From: TMED26 sp002694075
GTDB lineage: Bacteria > Pseudomonadota > Alphaproteobacteria > Thalassobaculales > Thalassobaculaceae
Length of the DNA stretch: 23,077 nucleotides
Direction of reading: 5' to 3'
Assembly (NCBI GenBank): GCA_036160575.1
Contig: JAYYDT010000121.1
Location: forward strand, 1-23,077
Shown: positions 7,581 through 15,238 of the stretch, in pieces
How positions within the stretch are numbered: position 1 is the first letter of the stretch
Layout of the letters: every line of letters begins with the position of its first letter
Translations under genes and position numbers: made by a program
Notes under the pieces: model-generated
Database searches by the model: none
Told to the model about the DNA's origin: nothing
What the model saw: only the letters and a program-made list of their open reading frames with translations

Positions 7581-8594
7581 ATGTCCGCCGTCAGCGAGTT
7601 CGAATATCGCTACAACATGACCATCAAAGCTTTTCCGTCTCACGCCGAACCGGTGTTTGAAAGCGCGTCCCAGCAAGACTTGGTGTGGGGCGCGCGGTGG
7701 GGCTGCGACAGCGACGTCGGCCGCTTGCGCAAGGTGCTGGTGCATCGCCCCGGTGATGAAATGAACATCATCGATCCGGCCAAACGTTTGGATCACCTTG
7801 GCTCCTACGGCGACGCCGAGGGCGAAACCTGGTATTGGCGCGGCGACGAAATCGTTCCCCTGGCCGTGCAACAGGCCCAACACGACGCGCTGACCGCCGC
7901 CCTGACCGCCGAGGGGGTGGAGGTGCTGCCGCTCGCCCGTTGCGCGCCGGGCCGTCACAAATCGATTTACACCCGCGACAGCTGCATCGCCGTGAAAGGC
8001 GGCGCCATCGTCACCCGACTCGGTCCGAAAGTGCGCCGCGGCGAAGAGGCGCCGGTCACCGAAACCCTGGCCGCCGCCGGCATGCCGATCCTGCGCACCA
8101 TCCATGGCCATGGCCTGATGGAAGGGGGTAGTTTCGTCTGGCTCAATGCCGAAACGGCGGTGATTGGCCGCTCCTCGCGCGTCAACGAGGAAGGCGCCCG
8201 GCAGGTCGAGGAGGTGCTGCGCGCGCAAGGCGTCAGCTTGCTGCGGGTCGATCTCACCGGCTATCGCCTGCATATCGACGCGGCCCTTGTGATGATCGAT
8301 GTCGACACGGCGATCGTCAACCCGACCCAGTTGCCGTTTTGGTTCTTGGAAACCCTGGCCGAGATGAAGATTCGCACGGTCGAGGTACATCCCGACGATC
8401 ACAGCGGCGCGGTGAACTGTCTGGCGGTGGCGCCGGGACGGGTGCTGATGCAGGATGGCTTGTCGCCGCGCACCGCCGCGCGATTGGACAGCCTCGGCAT
8501 CGAAATCGTGCCCTTGGCCTATGACAAAGTATGGCTGGGCGGCGGCGGCATCCATTGTTCGACGGCGCCGCTGTTGCGCGATCCGGTGAGCTAG
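7581..8594 (+). CDS. Amidinotransferase / arginine deiminase / DDAH superfamily protein
   Basis: The 337-residue protein belongs to the guanidino-group-modifying superfamily, whose members attack the guanidinium carbon of arginine or derivatives with a cysteine. The expected residues appear in order: Asp133 in YTRDS, Glu181 in MEGGS, His231 and Asp233 in LHID, and the nucleophile Cys326 in GGIHCSTAPLLRD. Arginine deiminases have EGGD where this protein has EGGS, so the substrate-binding aspartate is replaced by Ser184. It could be a hydrolase of arginine or methylarginine, or an amidinotransferase; sequence alone does not settle this. The ATG has a strong GAGGAG site seven bases upstream. It diverges from the MaoC-PhyH-MFS unit, and its stop shares CTAG with mutS. 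Confidence 0.85.
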   Translation: MSAVSEFEYRYNMTIKAFPSHAEPVFESASQQDLVWGARWGCDSDVGRLRKVLVHRPGDEMNIIDPAKRLDHLGSYGDAEGETWYWRGDEIVPLAVQQAQHDALTAALTAEGVEVLPLARCAPGRHKSIYTRDSCIAVKGGAIVTRLGPKVRRGEEAPVTETLAAAGMPILRTIHGHGLMEGGSFVWLNAETAVIGRSSRVNEEGARQVEEVLRAQGVSLLRVDLTGYRLHIDAALVMIDVDTAIVNPTQLPFWFLETLAEMKIRTVEVHPDDHSGAVNCLAVAPGRVLMQDGLSPRTAARLDSLGIEIVPLAYDKVWLGGGGIHCSTAPLLRDPVS

Positions 8595-11263
8595 TCGGCG
8601 GCGAGGGCGCGCAAGCGATAGACCAGTTCCAACGCCGCGCGCGGCGTCAATTGGTCGGGGTCAACCTCGGCCAGCGCGTCCAGCGCCGGCGCGGACGGTG
8701 GCGCCGCCGGAATCGGCGGTCGCGCCTGAAACAAGGGCAGTTCGGCGGCCAGACGGGCGGCGGCGCCGGCCTGGTCGCCAGCTTCCAACTCTTTCAACAC
8801 GGCCTCGGCGCGGGCCACCACGGCGGCAGGGACACCGGCCAATTGGGCGACATGCAGACCGTAGGACCGGTCGGCGGTGCCGGCCGCCACCTGGTGCAAA
8901 AAAACGATTCGATCCTGCCATTCGCGCACCCGCATGGTATGGCACGCGAGCCCGGTGAGGCGGTCGGCCAGGCTGGTCAGTTCATGGTAATGGGTGGCGA
9001 ACAGCGCGCGGCAGCGATTGACGTCATGCAAATGCTCGACCGTCGCCCAGGCGATGGACAAGCCGTCAAATGTCGCCGTGCCGCGGCCGATCTCGTCCAA
9101 CACCACCAGCGAGCGCGCCGTCGCTTGATTGAGAATGGTCGCCGTTTCGACCATTTCGACCATGAAGGTGGAGCGCCCACGGGCCAAATCGTCGGCCGCC
9201 CCGACACGGCTGAACACCCGGTCGACGACGCCAATTTGGGCCGCCTTGGCGGGCACGAACCCGCCCATCTGCGCGAGCAGGGCGATCAACCCGTTTTGCC
9301 GCAAGAACGTGCTTTTGCCCGCCATATTGGGGCCGGTCAGCAACCAAATGCGCTGCTCGCCGTCCAGCCGGCAGTCATTGGCGATGAAACGCCCCTCGTC
9401 GCCGGCGGCCAGGGTCGCCTCGACCACCGGATGGCGCCCGCCGACGATGTTGAAGACATCGCCGTCATCGACCTCCGGACGCACGTAATCGCGAGTCACC
9501 GCCAGTTCGGCCAAGGCGCTGGCGACATCCAGGCCGGCCAGGGCGGCGGCGGTCACCCCGATCGCTGGCGCCTCGGCCAGGCAGGCGGCGACCAAATCGG
9601 CGAACAGCGTTTGTTCGAGGGCCAACGCCTTGTCGCCGGCGGCGCTCAAATCCCGCTCCAATTCGCCCAATTCGACGGTCGTGAAACGGGCGCCATTGGC
9701 CATCGTTTGGCGGTGGATGAAACGGTCATGCGTGAACAGCTTGTCGGCGTGTGTCGCCGACACATCGATATAATAACCGAGAATATTGTTGTGCTTGATT
9801 TTCAAGGCGGCGATGCCGGTTTCGTCGACGTAGCGCGCTTGCAGGGCCGCGATCAGGCGCCGGCTTTCATCGCGCAAGCCGCGCAAATGGTCCAAGTCGG
9901 CGGTGTAGCCGGCGGCGATGAAGCCGCCGTCGCGGGCCAGCAGCGGCGGGTCGGCGACCAGCGCCTGGCCAAGGGTTTCGATCAACGCCGAGAAATGGCC
10001 AATGTCTTTTTCCAGCGCCGCCACCGGCGGCGGTGGAGCCGCCAAATCGCCCGGCATGGCGAGCATGCGGGCGATCTCACGGGCGCCTTCCAAACCACCG
10101 CGGATGGCGATCAAGTCACGCGGCCCGCCGCGGCCAAGGGACAACCGGGTCAACGCCCGTTCCAAATCCGGCAACCGGCCCAGCACCGCCCGCAAATCCC
10201 CGCGCAACGTCTCGACCCCGACAAAATAGGCGACCGCGTCGAGCCGGGCGTTAATCGCCGCCGGATCGGTCAGCGGCGCCGCCAACCGCGCCGCCAATAG
10301 ACGCGCGCCAGCGCCGGTGCGGGTCAGGTCGATAACGCTGAGAAGGCTACCTTTCCGACCGCCGGCGAGGGTCTGTGTCAATTCCAAATTGCGGCGGGTT
10401 GCCGGATCGATTTCCACCCGCGTGCCGGCACGGCCGCGGCGCGGTGGCGCCAGGCGCGGCAGGTTGCCTTTCTGGGTCAGCTCGAGATAGTCGATCAAGG
10501 CGCCGGCGGCCGCCACCTCGGCCCGCTCGAAAGCGCCAAACCCGTCGAGGGCACCGACCTCGAATTGCGCTTCCAGGCGGCGGCGGCCGTTCTCACTGTC
10601 GAAACGGGCGCCGGGCAGGGGCGAGATGACCGCCCGCCAATCGCTAAGAGCGGTCGCTAGATCGGCGCGCTTTTCGACCGCCTCGGCGATCAATATCTCG
10701 CTGGGGCTGAGGCGCGCCAGCACGCTGGCGACGGTCGCCGGAGTCACCGGTTCAAGCTGGAAATCGCCGGTCGACATGTCGACCCAGGCGGCGCCCAAGC
10801 CATCGCCGACGGCGGCCAGAGCCATCAGAAAGTTATGGCTGCGGCTGTCGAGTAAACTGTCCTCGGTCAGCGTGCCGGGGGTGACGATGCGCACCACCTC
10901 GCGCTGGACCACCGCCTTGGCCCCGCGTTTCTTGGCCGCCGCCGGGTCCTCGGTTTGTTCGCAAATGGCGACGCGAAAGCCTTGCCGGATGAGCCGCGCC
11001 AGATAGGTTTCGGCGGCGTGGTGGGGCACCCCACACATCGGGATATCGCCGCCCTCGACGCGGCCGCGGCGGGTCAAGGTAATGTCCAAGGCGGCGGCCG
11101 CCGCCACCGCGTCATCGAAGAAAAGCTCGTAAAAATCGCCCATCCGGTAAAACAACAAGCAGTCGGGATGGGCCGCTTTGACCGTTAAGAACTGAGTCAG
11201 CATCGGCGTCACGCCCTTATCGTCGGGCGCCGGCAGAGGCGGAGAAGAGGACGCTGGCGCCAT
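8591..11263 (-). CDS. mutS: DNA mismatch repair protein MutS
   Basis: This full-length 890-residue MutS recognises mismatches and starts methyl-independent or MutL-dependent repair. The mismatch-wedging motif is FYRMGDFYELF with Phe44 and Glu46. The ABC-type ATPase carries Walker A GPNMAGKST at about 644-652, followed by the signature region DDLARGRSTFMVEM and the Walker B stretch LVVLDEIGRGT. The C-terminal helix-turn-helix dimer region is present. The ATG at 11263 gives a 20-residue Pro/Ser-rich head before the conserved MLTQFLTVKAAHPDC; the methionine at residue 21 is an alternative start. It lies 82 bases downstream of hslU with two inverted repeats between them, and ends tail to tail with the deiminase-like gene. 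Confidence 0.98.
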   Translation of the reverse strand: MAPASSSPPLPAPDDKGVTPMLTQFLTVKAAHPDCLLFYRMGDFYELFFDDAVAAAAALDITLTRRGRVEGGDIPMCGVPHHAAETYLARLIRQGFRVAICEQTEDPAAAKKRGAKAVVQREVVRIVTPGTLTEDSLLDSRSHNFLMALAAVGDGLGAAWVDMSTGDFQLEPVTPATVASVLARLSPSEILIAEAVEKRADLATALSDWRAVISPLPGARFDSENGRRRLEAQFEVGALDGFGAFERAEVAAAGALIDYLELTQKGNLPRLAPPRRGRAGTRVEIDPATRRNLELTQTLAGGRKGSLLSVIDLTRTGAGARLLAARLAAPLTDPAAINARLDAVAYFVGVETLRGDLRAVLGRLPDLERALTRLSLGRGGPRDLIAIRGGLEGAREIARMLAMPGDLAAPPPPVAALEKDIGHFSALIETLGQALVADPPLLARDGGFIAAGYTADLDHLRGLRDESRRLIAALQARYVDETGIAALKIKHNNILGYYIDVSATHADKLFTHDRFIHRQTMANGARFTTVELGELERDLSAAGDKALALEQTLFADLVAACLAEAPAIGVTAAALAGLDVASALAELAVTRDYVRPEVDDGDVFNIVGGRHPVVEATLAAGDEGRFIANDCRLDGEQRIWLLTGPNMAGKSTFLRQNGLIALLAQMGGFVPAKAAQIGVVDRVFSRVGAADDLARGRSTFMVEMVETATILNQATARSLVVLDEIGRGTATFDGLSIAWATVEHLHDVNRCRALFATHYHELTSLADRLTGLACHTMRVREWQDRIVFLHQVAAGTADRSYGLHVAQLAGVPAAVVARAEAVLKELEAGDQAGAAARLAAELPLFQARPPIPAAPPSAPALDALAEVDPDQLTPRAALELVYRLRALAAD

Positions 11264-11282
11264 CGTCGGACAATCTTTCGGG

Positions 11283-11341
11283 GGCTGACCGTTACGCGAC
11301 TGTCAGCCTAAACGACAAGGCGCGAGGATAAAAGCCGCGCC
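11283..11341 (-). promoter_or_regulatory. Tandem inverted repeats between hslU and mutS
   Basis: Read on the minus strand after the hslU stop, GGCGCG and CGCGCC (plus coordinates 11336-11341 and 11319-11324) form a six-base stem around an 11-base loop. A second perfect stem pairs GGCTGAC (11302-11308) with GTCAGCC (11283-11289) around 12 bases. The first is followed by TTGTCGTTT, a poor U tract. They may attenuate read-through from hslVU into mutS or serve as a mutS operator; neither is a textbook intrinsic terminator. Confidence 0.35.
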
Positions 11342-11345
11342 GCCG

Positions 11346-12656
11346 TCAGAGGATGAATTTGGACAAATCGGCGTCCTCGGCCAAATCGCCCACCCGCGCG
11401 CGCACATAGCCGGCGTCGATCCGCTCGACCTCGCCGGAGCGCTCGGTGGCGGTGAAGGAAATCTCATCCAACAGGCGTTCCATCACCGTGTGCAAGCGGC
11501 GAGCGCCGATATTTTCCACCGACCGATTGATCTCGACCGCCAAATCGGCAAGCGCGTCAATGGCGTCGTCGGTGAACTCCAAGGTCACTTCCTCGGTCGC
11601 CAACAGAGCCGAGTATTGTTTGATCAAACTGGCTTCGGGCTCGCTTAAAATACGGCGAAAATCATCTCGCGTCAGGGCCTTCAACTCGACCCGATTGGGC
11701 AAGCGCCCTTGCAATTCGGGCAAGAGATCGCTGGGTTTGGCGACGTGAAAGGCGCCCGAGGCGATAAACAGGATGAAATCGGTTTTGACCGTGCCATGCT
11801 TGGTGGCGACAGTGGTGCCCTCGATCAATGGCAACAAATCGCGCTGGACGCCCTCGCGGCTGACATCGCCGCCGCGGCGATCTTCGACGGCGCAAATCTT
11901 GTCCACCTCGTCAAGGAAGACGATGCCATTTTGCTCAACCGATTCAATGGCTTGGCGGACCACCTTGTCTTGATCCAAGAGCTTGTCGCTTTCAGCCGTC
12001 AGCAACACGGCGTAGCTGTCGGCGACTGACAGGCGCTTGGTTTTCTGCCGGCCACCGAAGGCTTTGCCGAGCATGTCGCCAAGATCCAGCATGCCCATTT
12101 GGGCGCCGGGCATGCCGGGAATATCAAAGGTCGGCAGGCCCGGCGGCGCGCTCTCGGGCACCTCGATCTCGATTTCCTTGTCGTCCAGCTCGCCCTGGCG
12201 CAAGCGGACGCGGAATTTCTGCTTGGTCTCGGCGCTGGCGCCGGCCCCGACCAGGGCGTCGATGACGCGGTCCTCGGCCGCCAATTCGGCGCGCGCTTGG
12301 ACCTGTTTGCGCATTTTTTCGCGCACCATGGCGATGGCGATTTCGACCAGATCGCGGATGATCGAATCCACATCGCGGCCGACATAGCCGACCTCGGTAA
12401 ATTTGGTCGCCTCGACCTTCAGGAACGGCGCCTCGGCCAGTTTCGCGAGGCGGCGCGCGATCTCGGTCTTGCCAACGCCGGTCGGGCCAATCATCAGGAT
12501 ATTTTTCGGCTGCACTTCCTCGCGCAGGGCCTCGCTCAGCTGCTGGCGTCGCCAACGGTTGCGCAGGGCGATGGCGACGGCCCGTTTGGCGGCGTCCTGG
12601 CCGATGATGAAGCGGTCCAATTCGGAAACGATTTCGCGGGGATTAAAACTGCTCAT
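11346..12656 (-). CDS. hslU: ATP-dependent protease ATPase subunit HslU
   Basis: The 436-residue AAA+ unfoldase caps the HslV peptidase and feeds it folded substrates. Motifs include SELDRFIIGQDAAKRAVAIAL near the N terminus, Walker A GPTGVGKT at 57-64, a Walker B GIVFLDEVDK, and the C-terminal DLSKFIL tail that docks into HslV. The insertion (I) domain is present in the middle. The ATG at 12656 is chosen over an upstream in-frame start at 12710 because it gives the usual MSSFNPREIVSELD N terminus, has GAAGGA four bases upstream, and avoids overlap with hslV. It lies 25 bases after hslV and is co-transcribed with it. Confidence 0.98.
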   Translation of the reverse strand: MSSFNPREIVSELDRFIIGQDAAKRAVAIALRNRWRRQQLSEALREEVQPKNILMIGPTGVGKTEIARRLAKLAEAPFLKVEATKFTEVGYVGRDVDSIIRDLVEIAIAMVREKMRKQVQARAELAAEDRVIDALVGAGASAETKQKFRVRLRQGELDDKEIEIEVPESAPPGLPTFDIPGMPGAQMGMLDLGDMLGKAFGGRQKTKRLSVADSYAVLLTAESDKLLDQDKVVRQAIESVEQNGIVFLDEVDKICAVEDRRGGDVSREGVQRDLLPLIEGTTVATKHGTVKTDFILFIASGAFHVAKPSDLLPELQGRLPNRVELKALTRDDFRRILSEPEASLIKQYSALLATEEVTLEFTDDAIDALADLAVEINRSVENIGARRLHTVMERLLDEISFTATERSGEVERIDAGYVRARVGDLAEDADLSKFIL

Positions 12657-12681
12657 AGGGTCCTTCACAGGTCGCCGTGGT

Positions 12682-13248
12682 TCACGACTCAAGGCTTTCG
12701 ACAATGACATTATGATTGGTGTAAATGCAGATTTCAGCGGCGATGGCCATGGCTTTGCGCGCGATCGCTTCGGCCGCCATGTCGTCGCGGTCGACCAGCG
12801 CGCGGGCGGCCGACAAGGCGAAGGCGCCGCCTGAGCCGATACCGATCAAGCCGTCCTCGGGCTCCAGCACATCGCCGGTGCCCGACAGAATTAGTGAAAC
12901 CTCGCTGTCGGCGACCGCCATCATCGCTTCCAAGCGGCGTAGATAGCGGTCGGTGCGCCAGTCCTTGGCCAATTCGACGGCCGCTCGGGTCAATTGGCCG
13001 GGATGCTGCTCGAGCTTGGCCTCCAACCGTTCGAACAAGGTGAAGGCGTCGGCGGTGGCGCCGGCGAAGCCGGCGATCACCGCGCCGCCGGCCAGCCGCC
13101 GCACCTTGCGCGCCTGGGATTTGATCACGGTCGCGCCAAGCGTGACCTGGCCATCGCCGGCGACCACCACATGACCGGCCTTGCGAACCGCCAAAATGGT
13201 CGTGCCGTGCCAGCTTTGGCCGGCGCCGGTGGGAGAGGCATCATCCAT
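12682..13248 (-). CDS. hslV: ATP-dependent protease peptidase subunit HslV
   Basis: The 188-residue protein is the threonine peptidase of the HslVU complex, a bacterial proteasome-like degrader. The catalytic threonine is Thr16 in WHGTTILAVRK, exposed after removal of a 15-residue propeptide; VVAGDGQVTLG follows as in all HslV. The ATG at 13248 is chosen because the upstream frame to 13335 is arginine-rich and crosses the candidate promoter. The propeptide is longer than in E. coli HslV, where only the methionine is removed, but an extended head is common in alphaproteobacteria. AGGGTGG upstream can serve as ribosome-binding site. It is the first gene of hslV-hslU and divergent from hisB. Confidence 0.97.
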   Translation of the reverse strand: MDDASPTGAGQSWHGTTILAVRKAGHVVVAGDGQVTLGATVIKSQARKVRRLAGGAVIAGFAGATADAFTLFERLEAKLEQHPGQLTRAAVELAKDWRTDRYLRRLEAMMAVADSEVSLILSGTGDVLEPEDGLIGIGSGGAFALSAARALVDRDDMAAEAIARKAMAIAAEICIYTNHNVIVESLES

Positions 13249-13281
13249 GGAAAGAACCACCCTACGGTTGGGAATAGTCTG

Positions 13282-13311
13282 TATTTTGGCGCGCTGACGG
13301 CGCCGGTCAAG
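13282..13311 (-). promoter_or_regulatory. Candidate hslVU promoter, heat-shock (RpoH)-like -35
   Basis: On the minus strand CTTGAC (plus coordinates 13306-13311) is followed after 17 bases by CAAAATA (13282-13288). CTTGAC matches the -35 preferred by alphaproteobacterial RpoH sigma factors, and hslVU is a classic heat-shock operon. The -10 matches only partly. Spacing to the hslV start would leave a leader of about 28 bases containing the ribosome-binding site. Confidence 0.45.
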
Positions 13312-13328
13312 GCGTGCGCGCGCGGCCC

Positions 13329-13377
13329 TGGTCAAACCGCCGGCTTCCTGCTAGTAACCCCCCGCCGGTACACCGGC
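13329..13377 (+). promoter_or_regulatory. Candidate hisB promoter with adjacent inverted repeat
   Basis: TGGTCA (13329-13334), a 17-base spacer and TAGTAA (13352-13357) form a weak sigma-70-like promoter for the his operon. Directly downstream, GCCGGT-AC-ACCGGC (13364-13377) is a perfect six-base-arm inverted repeat with a two-base spacer, placed around the expected transcription start, as a repressor site would be. I see no His-rich leader peptide, so classic his attenuation is not supported. Confidence 0.3.
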
Positions 13378-13404
13378 CGCGGGGCCCCAGCGAGGAGCAC
13401 ATCG

Positions 13405-14016
13405 ATGTCCGAGGAACGCCGCGCGCGGATCGAGCGCGTCACCAAAGAAACCAAAATCACCGGCACCGTCAATTTGGATGGTGGCGGCCACTACCAGGTG
13501 GCCACCGGCATTGGCTTTCTCGACCATATGATGGAACAGTTGTCGCGTCATTCGCTGATCGATCTGGACCTCTCGGCGCAGGGCGATCTGCATATCGATT
13601 TCCACCACACCACCGAGGACTGCGGCTATGTGGTCGGCGAGGCGGTGGCCCAGGCGCTTGGCGACCGCACCGGTATTACCCGCTATGGCCACGCGCTGAT
13701 CCCCATGGATGAGACTTTGACACGCGTCGCGCTCGATCTGTCGAACCGGCCCTTCGTGGTGTGGAAGGTTGATTTCAGCCGGCCCAAGCTGGGCGATTTC
13801 GACACCGAACTGTTCCGCGAATGGTTCCATGCCTTCGCCCAAGCCGCCGGCGCCACCCTGCATGTCGAAACGCTGTACGGCGAGAACAACCACCATATCG
13901 CCGAATCCTGCTTCAAGGGCCTCGCCAGGGCCCTGCGCCAGGCGGTCGAGATCGATCCGCGCAAAGCCGACGCCGTGCCCTCGACCAAGGGCACGCTGAG
14001 CGGCGGCTTGACCTGA
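13405..14016 (+). CDS. hisB: Imidazoleglycerol-phosphate dehydratase
   Basis: The 203-residue protein dehydrates imidazole glycerol phosphate to imidazole acetol phosphate in histidine synthesis. Metal-binding histidines are seen in FLDHMMEQLSRHS (39-50), DLHIDFHHTTED (61-72) and the C-terminal ENNHHIAESCFKGLARA. It is the monofunctional form, without the phosphatase domain found in enterobacterial HisB. The ATG at 13405 has GAGGAG at 13392-13397, seven bases upstream; a longer frame extending back to 12994 runs into antisense hslV and is not used. It starts the long his operon and diverges from hslV across 156 bases. hisH follows after 11 bases. Confidence 0.97.
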   Translation: MSEERRARIERVTKETKITGTVNLDGGGHYQVATGIGFLDHMMEQLSRHSLIDLDLSAQGDLHIDFHHTTEDCGYVVGEAVAQALGDRTGITRYGHALIPMDETLTRVALDLSNRPFVVWKVDFSRPKLGDFDTELFREWFHAFAQAAGATLHVETLYGENNHHIAESCFKGLARALRQAVEIDPRKADAVPSTKGTLSGGLT

Positions 14017-14027
14017 TTTGCCGCGCC

Positions 14028-14681
14028 ATGAGCGTCGCCATCATCGATTACGGATCGGGCAATCTGCGGTCGGCCGCCAAAGCTTTTGAGCGCGCCGCCG
14101 GCGATCTGTCGCCGACCACCGAGGTGCGCGTCACCGCCGACCCGGTGGCCTTGGCGGCGGCCAGTCACCTGGTGCTGCCCGGGGTCGGCGCCTTCGCCGA
14201 CTGCCGCCGGGGCCTGCACGCGGTGCCTGGCGTGGTCGACGCGCTCCGCCAACACATCGCCGCCGGCAAACCGTTTTTGGGCATTTGCGTCGGCATGCAA
14301 TTGATGGCGACGCGCGGCTTGGAGCATGGCGAAACCGCCGGTTTCGACTGGATCGCCGGCGATGTCGCGGCGCTCACGCCGGCGCCCTTGACCGACGGCC
14401 GGGCCCGCAAAATCCCGCATATGGGCTGGAACCAACTGGGCGATATCGCCGGCGACCACCCGGTCTTCGCCGATTTGGGCGCCGCCCCCTATGTGTATTT
14501 CGTGCATGGCTTTCACCTTTGCGCCGACGATCCGGGGGCGGTGCTGGCGACCACCGATTACGGCCAGAAAGTCACCGCCGCCGTCGGTCGCGACAATCTC
14601 GTGGGGGTCCAATTCCATCCCGAGAAAAGCCAGACGGCGGGCCTGCGCTTAATCGCCAATTTCCTGAGGTGGCGGCCATGA
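14028..14681 (+). CDS. hisH: Imidazole glycerol phosphate synthase, glutaminase subunit
   Basis: The 217-residue class I glutamine amidotransferase releases ammonia from glutamine and channels it to HisF. The nucleophile is Cys87 in LGICVGMQLM, and the His-Glu pair is His197 and Glu199 in VQFHPEKS. The N terminus MSVAIIDYGSGNLRS is typical. It works with hisF, encoded three genes downstream. The stop TGA overlaps the start of the GNAT gene as ATGA, which implies translational coupling. The separate hisH and hisF genes are normal for bacteria. Confidence 0.97.
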   Translation: MSVAIIDYGSGNLRSAAKAFERAAGDLSPTTEVRVTADPVALAAASHLVLPGVGAFADCRRGLHAVPGVVDALRQHIAAGKPFLGICVGMQLMATRGLEHGETAGFDWIAGDVAALTPAPLTDGRARKIPHMGWNQLGDIAGDHPVFADLGAAPYVYFVHGFHLCADDPGAVLATTDYGQKVTAAVGRDNLVGVQFHPEKSQTAGLRLIANFLRWRP

Positions 14682-15238
14682 CCGAACGTGCCGACAACCC
14701 GCCCGTGGCCGGCGCCGCCGGCGAGGTTCGCATTGAGACCGGCGAACTGACCTCTTTCAGCCGACCGGACCTGGAGGACATCTGTGACGCCGCCGAGGCG
14801 GCGATCCGCGGCGGCGGCGGTTTCGGTTGGCTGAGCCCACCGCCGCGCCAGACCTTGGAGAGTTTCTGGCGCGGCGTGGTGCTGGTGCCGGAGCGGCTGT
14901 TGATTGTTGGCCGCCTGGACGGGGTCATCGCCAGTTCGGTGCAAATCGTCAAACCGCCGCGCAACAACGAGGCACAGGCCTTCGCCTGCCATTTCACGAC
15001 GTTTTTCGTGGCCCCCTGGGCGCGCGGTCATGGCTTGTCCAAAGCGGTGATCGAATGCGCCGAGGCGCGTGCCCGCGCCGCCGGTTTCAGCCAGGCCAAT
15101 CTCGACGTGCGCGCCACCCAGGAACGGGCGATCCAGATTTTCGAGGATCTCAAGTATAACCGTTTCGGCGAAAACCCACGCTACGCGCTGGTCGACGGCG
15201 CCCCCGTCGCCGGTTATTTCTATTACAAGGACTTGTGA
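14678..15238 (+). CDS. GNAT-family N-acetyltransferase embedded in the his operon
   Basis: The 186-residue protein has one GNAT domain. Acetyl-CoA-binding motif A is at about 110-125, with the pyrophosphate loop Arg116-Gly117-His118-Gly119 in VAPWARGHGLSKAV, and a C-terminal LDVRATQERAIQIFEDL helix-strand follows as in motif B. The start overlaps the hisH stop (ATGA) and the stop overlaps the hisA start (TGATG), so it is coupled on both sides. Some alphaproteobacteria, such as rhizobia, also carry an extra gene between hisH and hisA. The substrate is unknown: it may acetylate a small molecule, an amino acid or a protein. Its role in histidine synthesis is inferred only from position. Confidence 0.88.
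   Translation: MTERADNPPVAGAAGEVRIETGELTSFSRPDLEDICDAAEAAIRGGGGFGWLSPPPRQTLESFWRGVVLVPERLLIVGRLDGVIASSVQIVKPPRNNEAQAFACHFTTFFVAPWARGHGLSKAVIECAEARARAAGFSQANLDVRATQERAIQIFEDLKYNRFGENPRYALVDGAPVAGYFYYKDL

Noticed and set aside
8531..10300. 589-codon plus-strand open frame antisense to mutS
   Set aside because: It lies entirely over the conserved mutS coding sequence, and its product is low-complexity, rich in Gly, Gln, Arg and His. Such long antisense frames are expected in GC-rich DNA.
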